This document shows, piece after piece, positions 6,487 through 6,637 of a stretch of 6,637 bases of DNA (within the stretch, counting starts at the first letter, position 1; each line of letters opens with the position of its first letter). The notes under the pieces were generated by a model. That model was not told the DNA's origin. It worked only from the letters and a program-made list of their open reading frames with translations, and searched no databases. Made by a program: the position numbers and the translations under genes. The stretch is from Thiobacillus sp. (GTDB lineage: Bacteria > Pseudomonadota > Gammaproteobacteria > Burkholderiales > Thiobacillaceae), in assembly GCA_020217265.1 (NCBI GenBank), contig JAIWOS010000119.1:1-6637 (forward strand). Direction: 5' to 3'.

Positions 6487-6637
6487 GTGAAGCGCACCGG
6501 CCTGCCGCTGGCGGTCAATTTTGCGGCGGGCGCCGCTGCGGTCGCCGGCTTCGCGCCCGCGGGCTGGTGGCCGCTGCCGCTCGTTGCGCTGACCCTGCTG
6601 TTTGCGACGCTGGCCCGCGTCGACAGCGCGCGCCGCG
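6487..6637 (+). CDS. lnt: Apolipoprotein N-acyltransferase N-terminus, partial
   Basis: Only the first 50 residues are in the window. From GTG 6487 the frame reads VKRTGLPLAVNFAAGAAAVA, then GFAPAGWWPLPLVALTLLF, with a basic first stretch and two hydrophobic segments (about 6-20 and 29-42) around the short GFAPAGWWPLP block. That block is characteristic of the N-terminus of Lnt, the inner-membrane enzyme that adds the third acyl chain to lipoproteins. The catalytic nitrilase domain would lie beyond the right edge. The start is three bases after the pyrC' stop, which suggests cotranscription. The ribosome binding site is weak and GTG is not proven; no other start fits better. The assignment rests on this short motif, so another polytopic membrane protein cannot be fully excluded. 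Confidence 0.75.
   Translation, partial: MKRTGLPLAVNFAAGAAAVAGFAPAGWWPLPLVALTLLFATLARVDSARR

Noticed and set aside
1..6637. Mobile element, CRISPR array, prophage or defence island
   Set aside because: I found no transposase, integrase, direct repeat array, tRNA or terminal inverted repeats, and composition is even across the window.

Overview
The window is GC-rich chromosomal DNA from a proteobacterium. The gene order yqgE-ruvX-pyrR-pyrB-pyrC' matches that of Pseudomonas and many Betaproteobacteria. Composition, the short gene spacing and the lnt-like gene at the right edge make a betaproteobacterium my best guess, but the species cannot be read from the sequence. I see no mobile element, CRISPR array, tRNA or rRNA. 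Nearly every base is coding: the two largest gaps are 95 bp (588-682) and 69 bp (2724-2792), and both are divergent promoter regions.

Left region (1-1324): a drug-efflux module. On the minus strand is the N-terminal 195 residues of a lipoprotein periplasmic adaptor of an RND-type pump, running off the left edge. Divergent to it is an AcrR/TtgR-type TetR repressor. Between them lies a perfect inverted repeat with 8-bp arms. It sits inside the predicted adaptor promoter and looks like the classic acr operator, so the repressor probably controls the pump and perhaps itself.

Middle region (1287-2723): a class I CPD photolyase on the minus strand. Its 3' end overlaps the 3' end of the repressor gene by 38 bp. 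The electron-transfer tryptophans and flavin domain are intact, but the positions that hold the folate antenna in the E. coli enzyme appear to be lost.

Right region (2793-6637): six plus-strand genes packed into one apparent transcription unit: yqgE, ruvX, pyrR, pyrB, a dihydroorotase-like pyrC', and the start of lnt. Neighbours overlap by 4, 20, 4 and 4 bp, then comes a 3-bp gap. PyrB and PyrC' are expected to form a class A aspartate transcarbamoylase. PyrC' has lost every metal-binding residue I could align and should be structural rather than catalytic, so a working dihydroorotase must be encoded elsewhere. PyrR is present, but no PyrR attenuator is visible between the genes.

Overall this is mostly recognisable housekeeping and efflux content. 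I found no convincing undescribed system. The points most worth a second look are the photolyase antenna site, the efflux operator, the unclear mode of action of PyrR, and the degenerate PyrC'.
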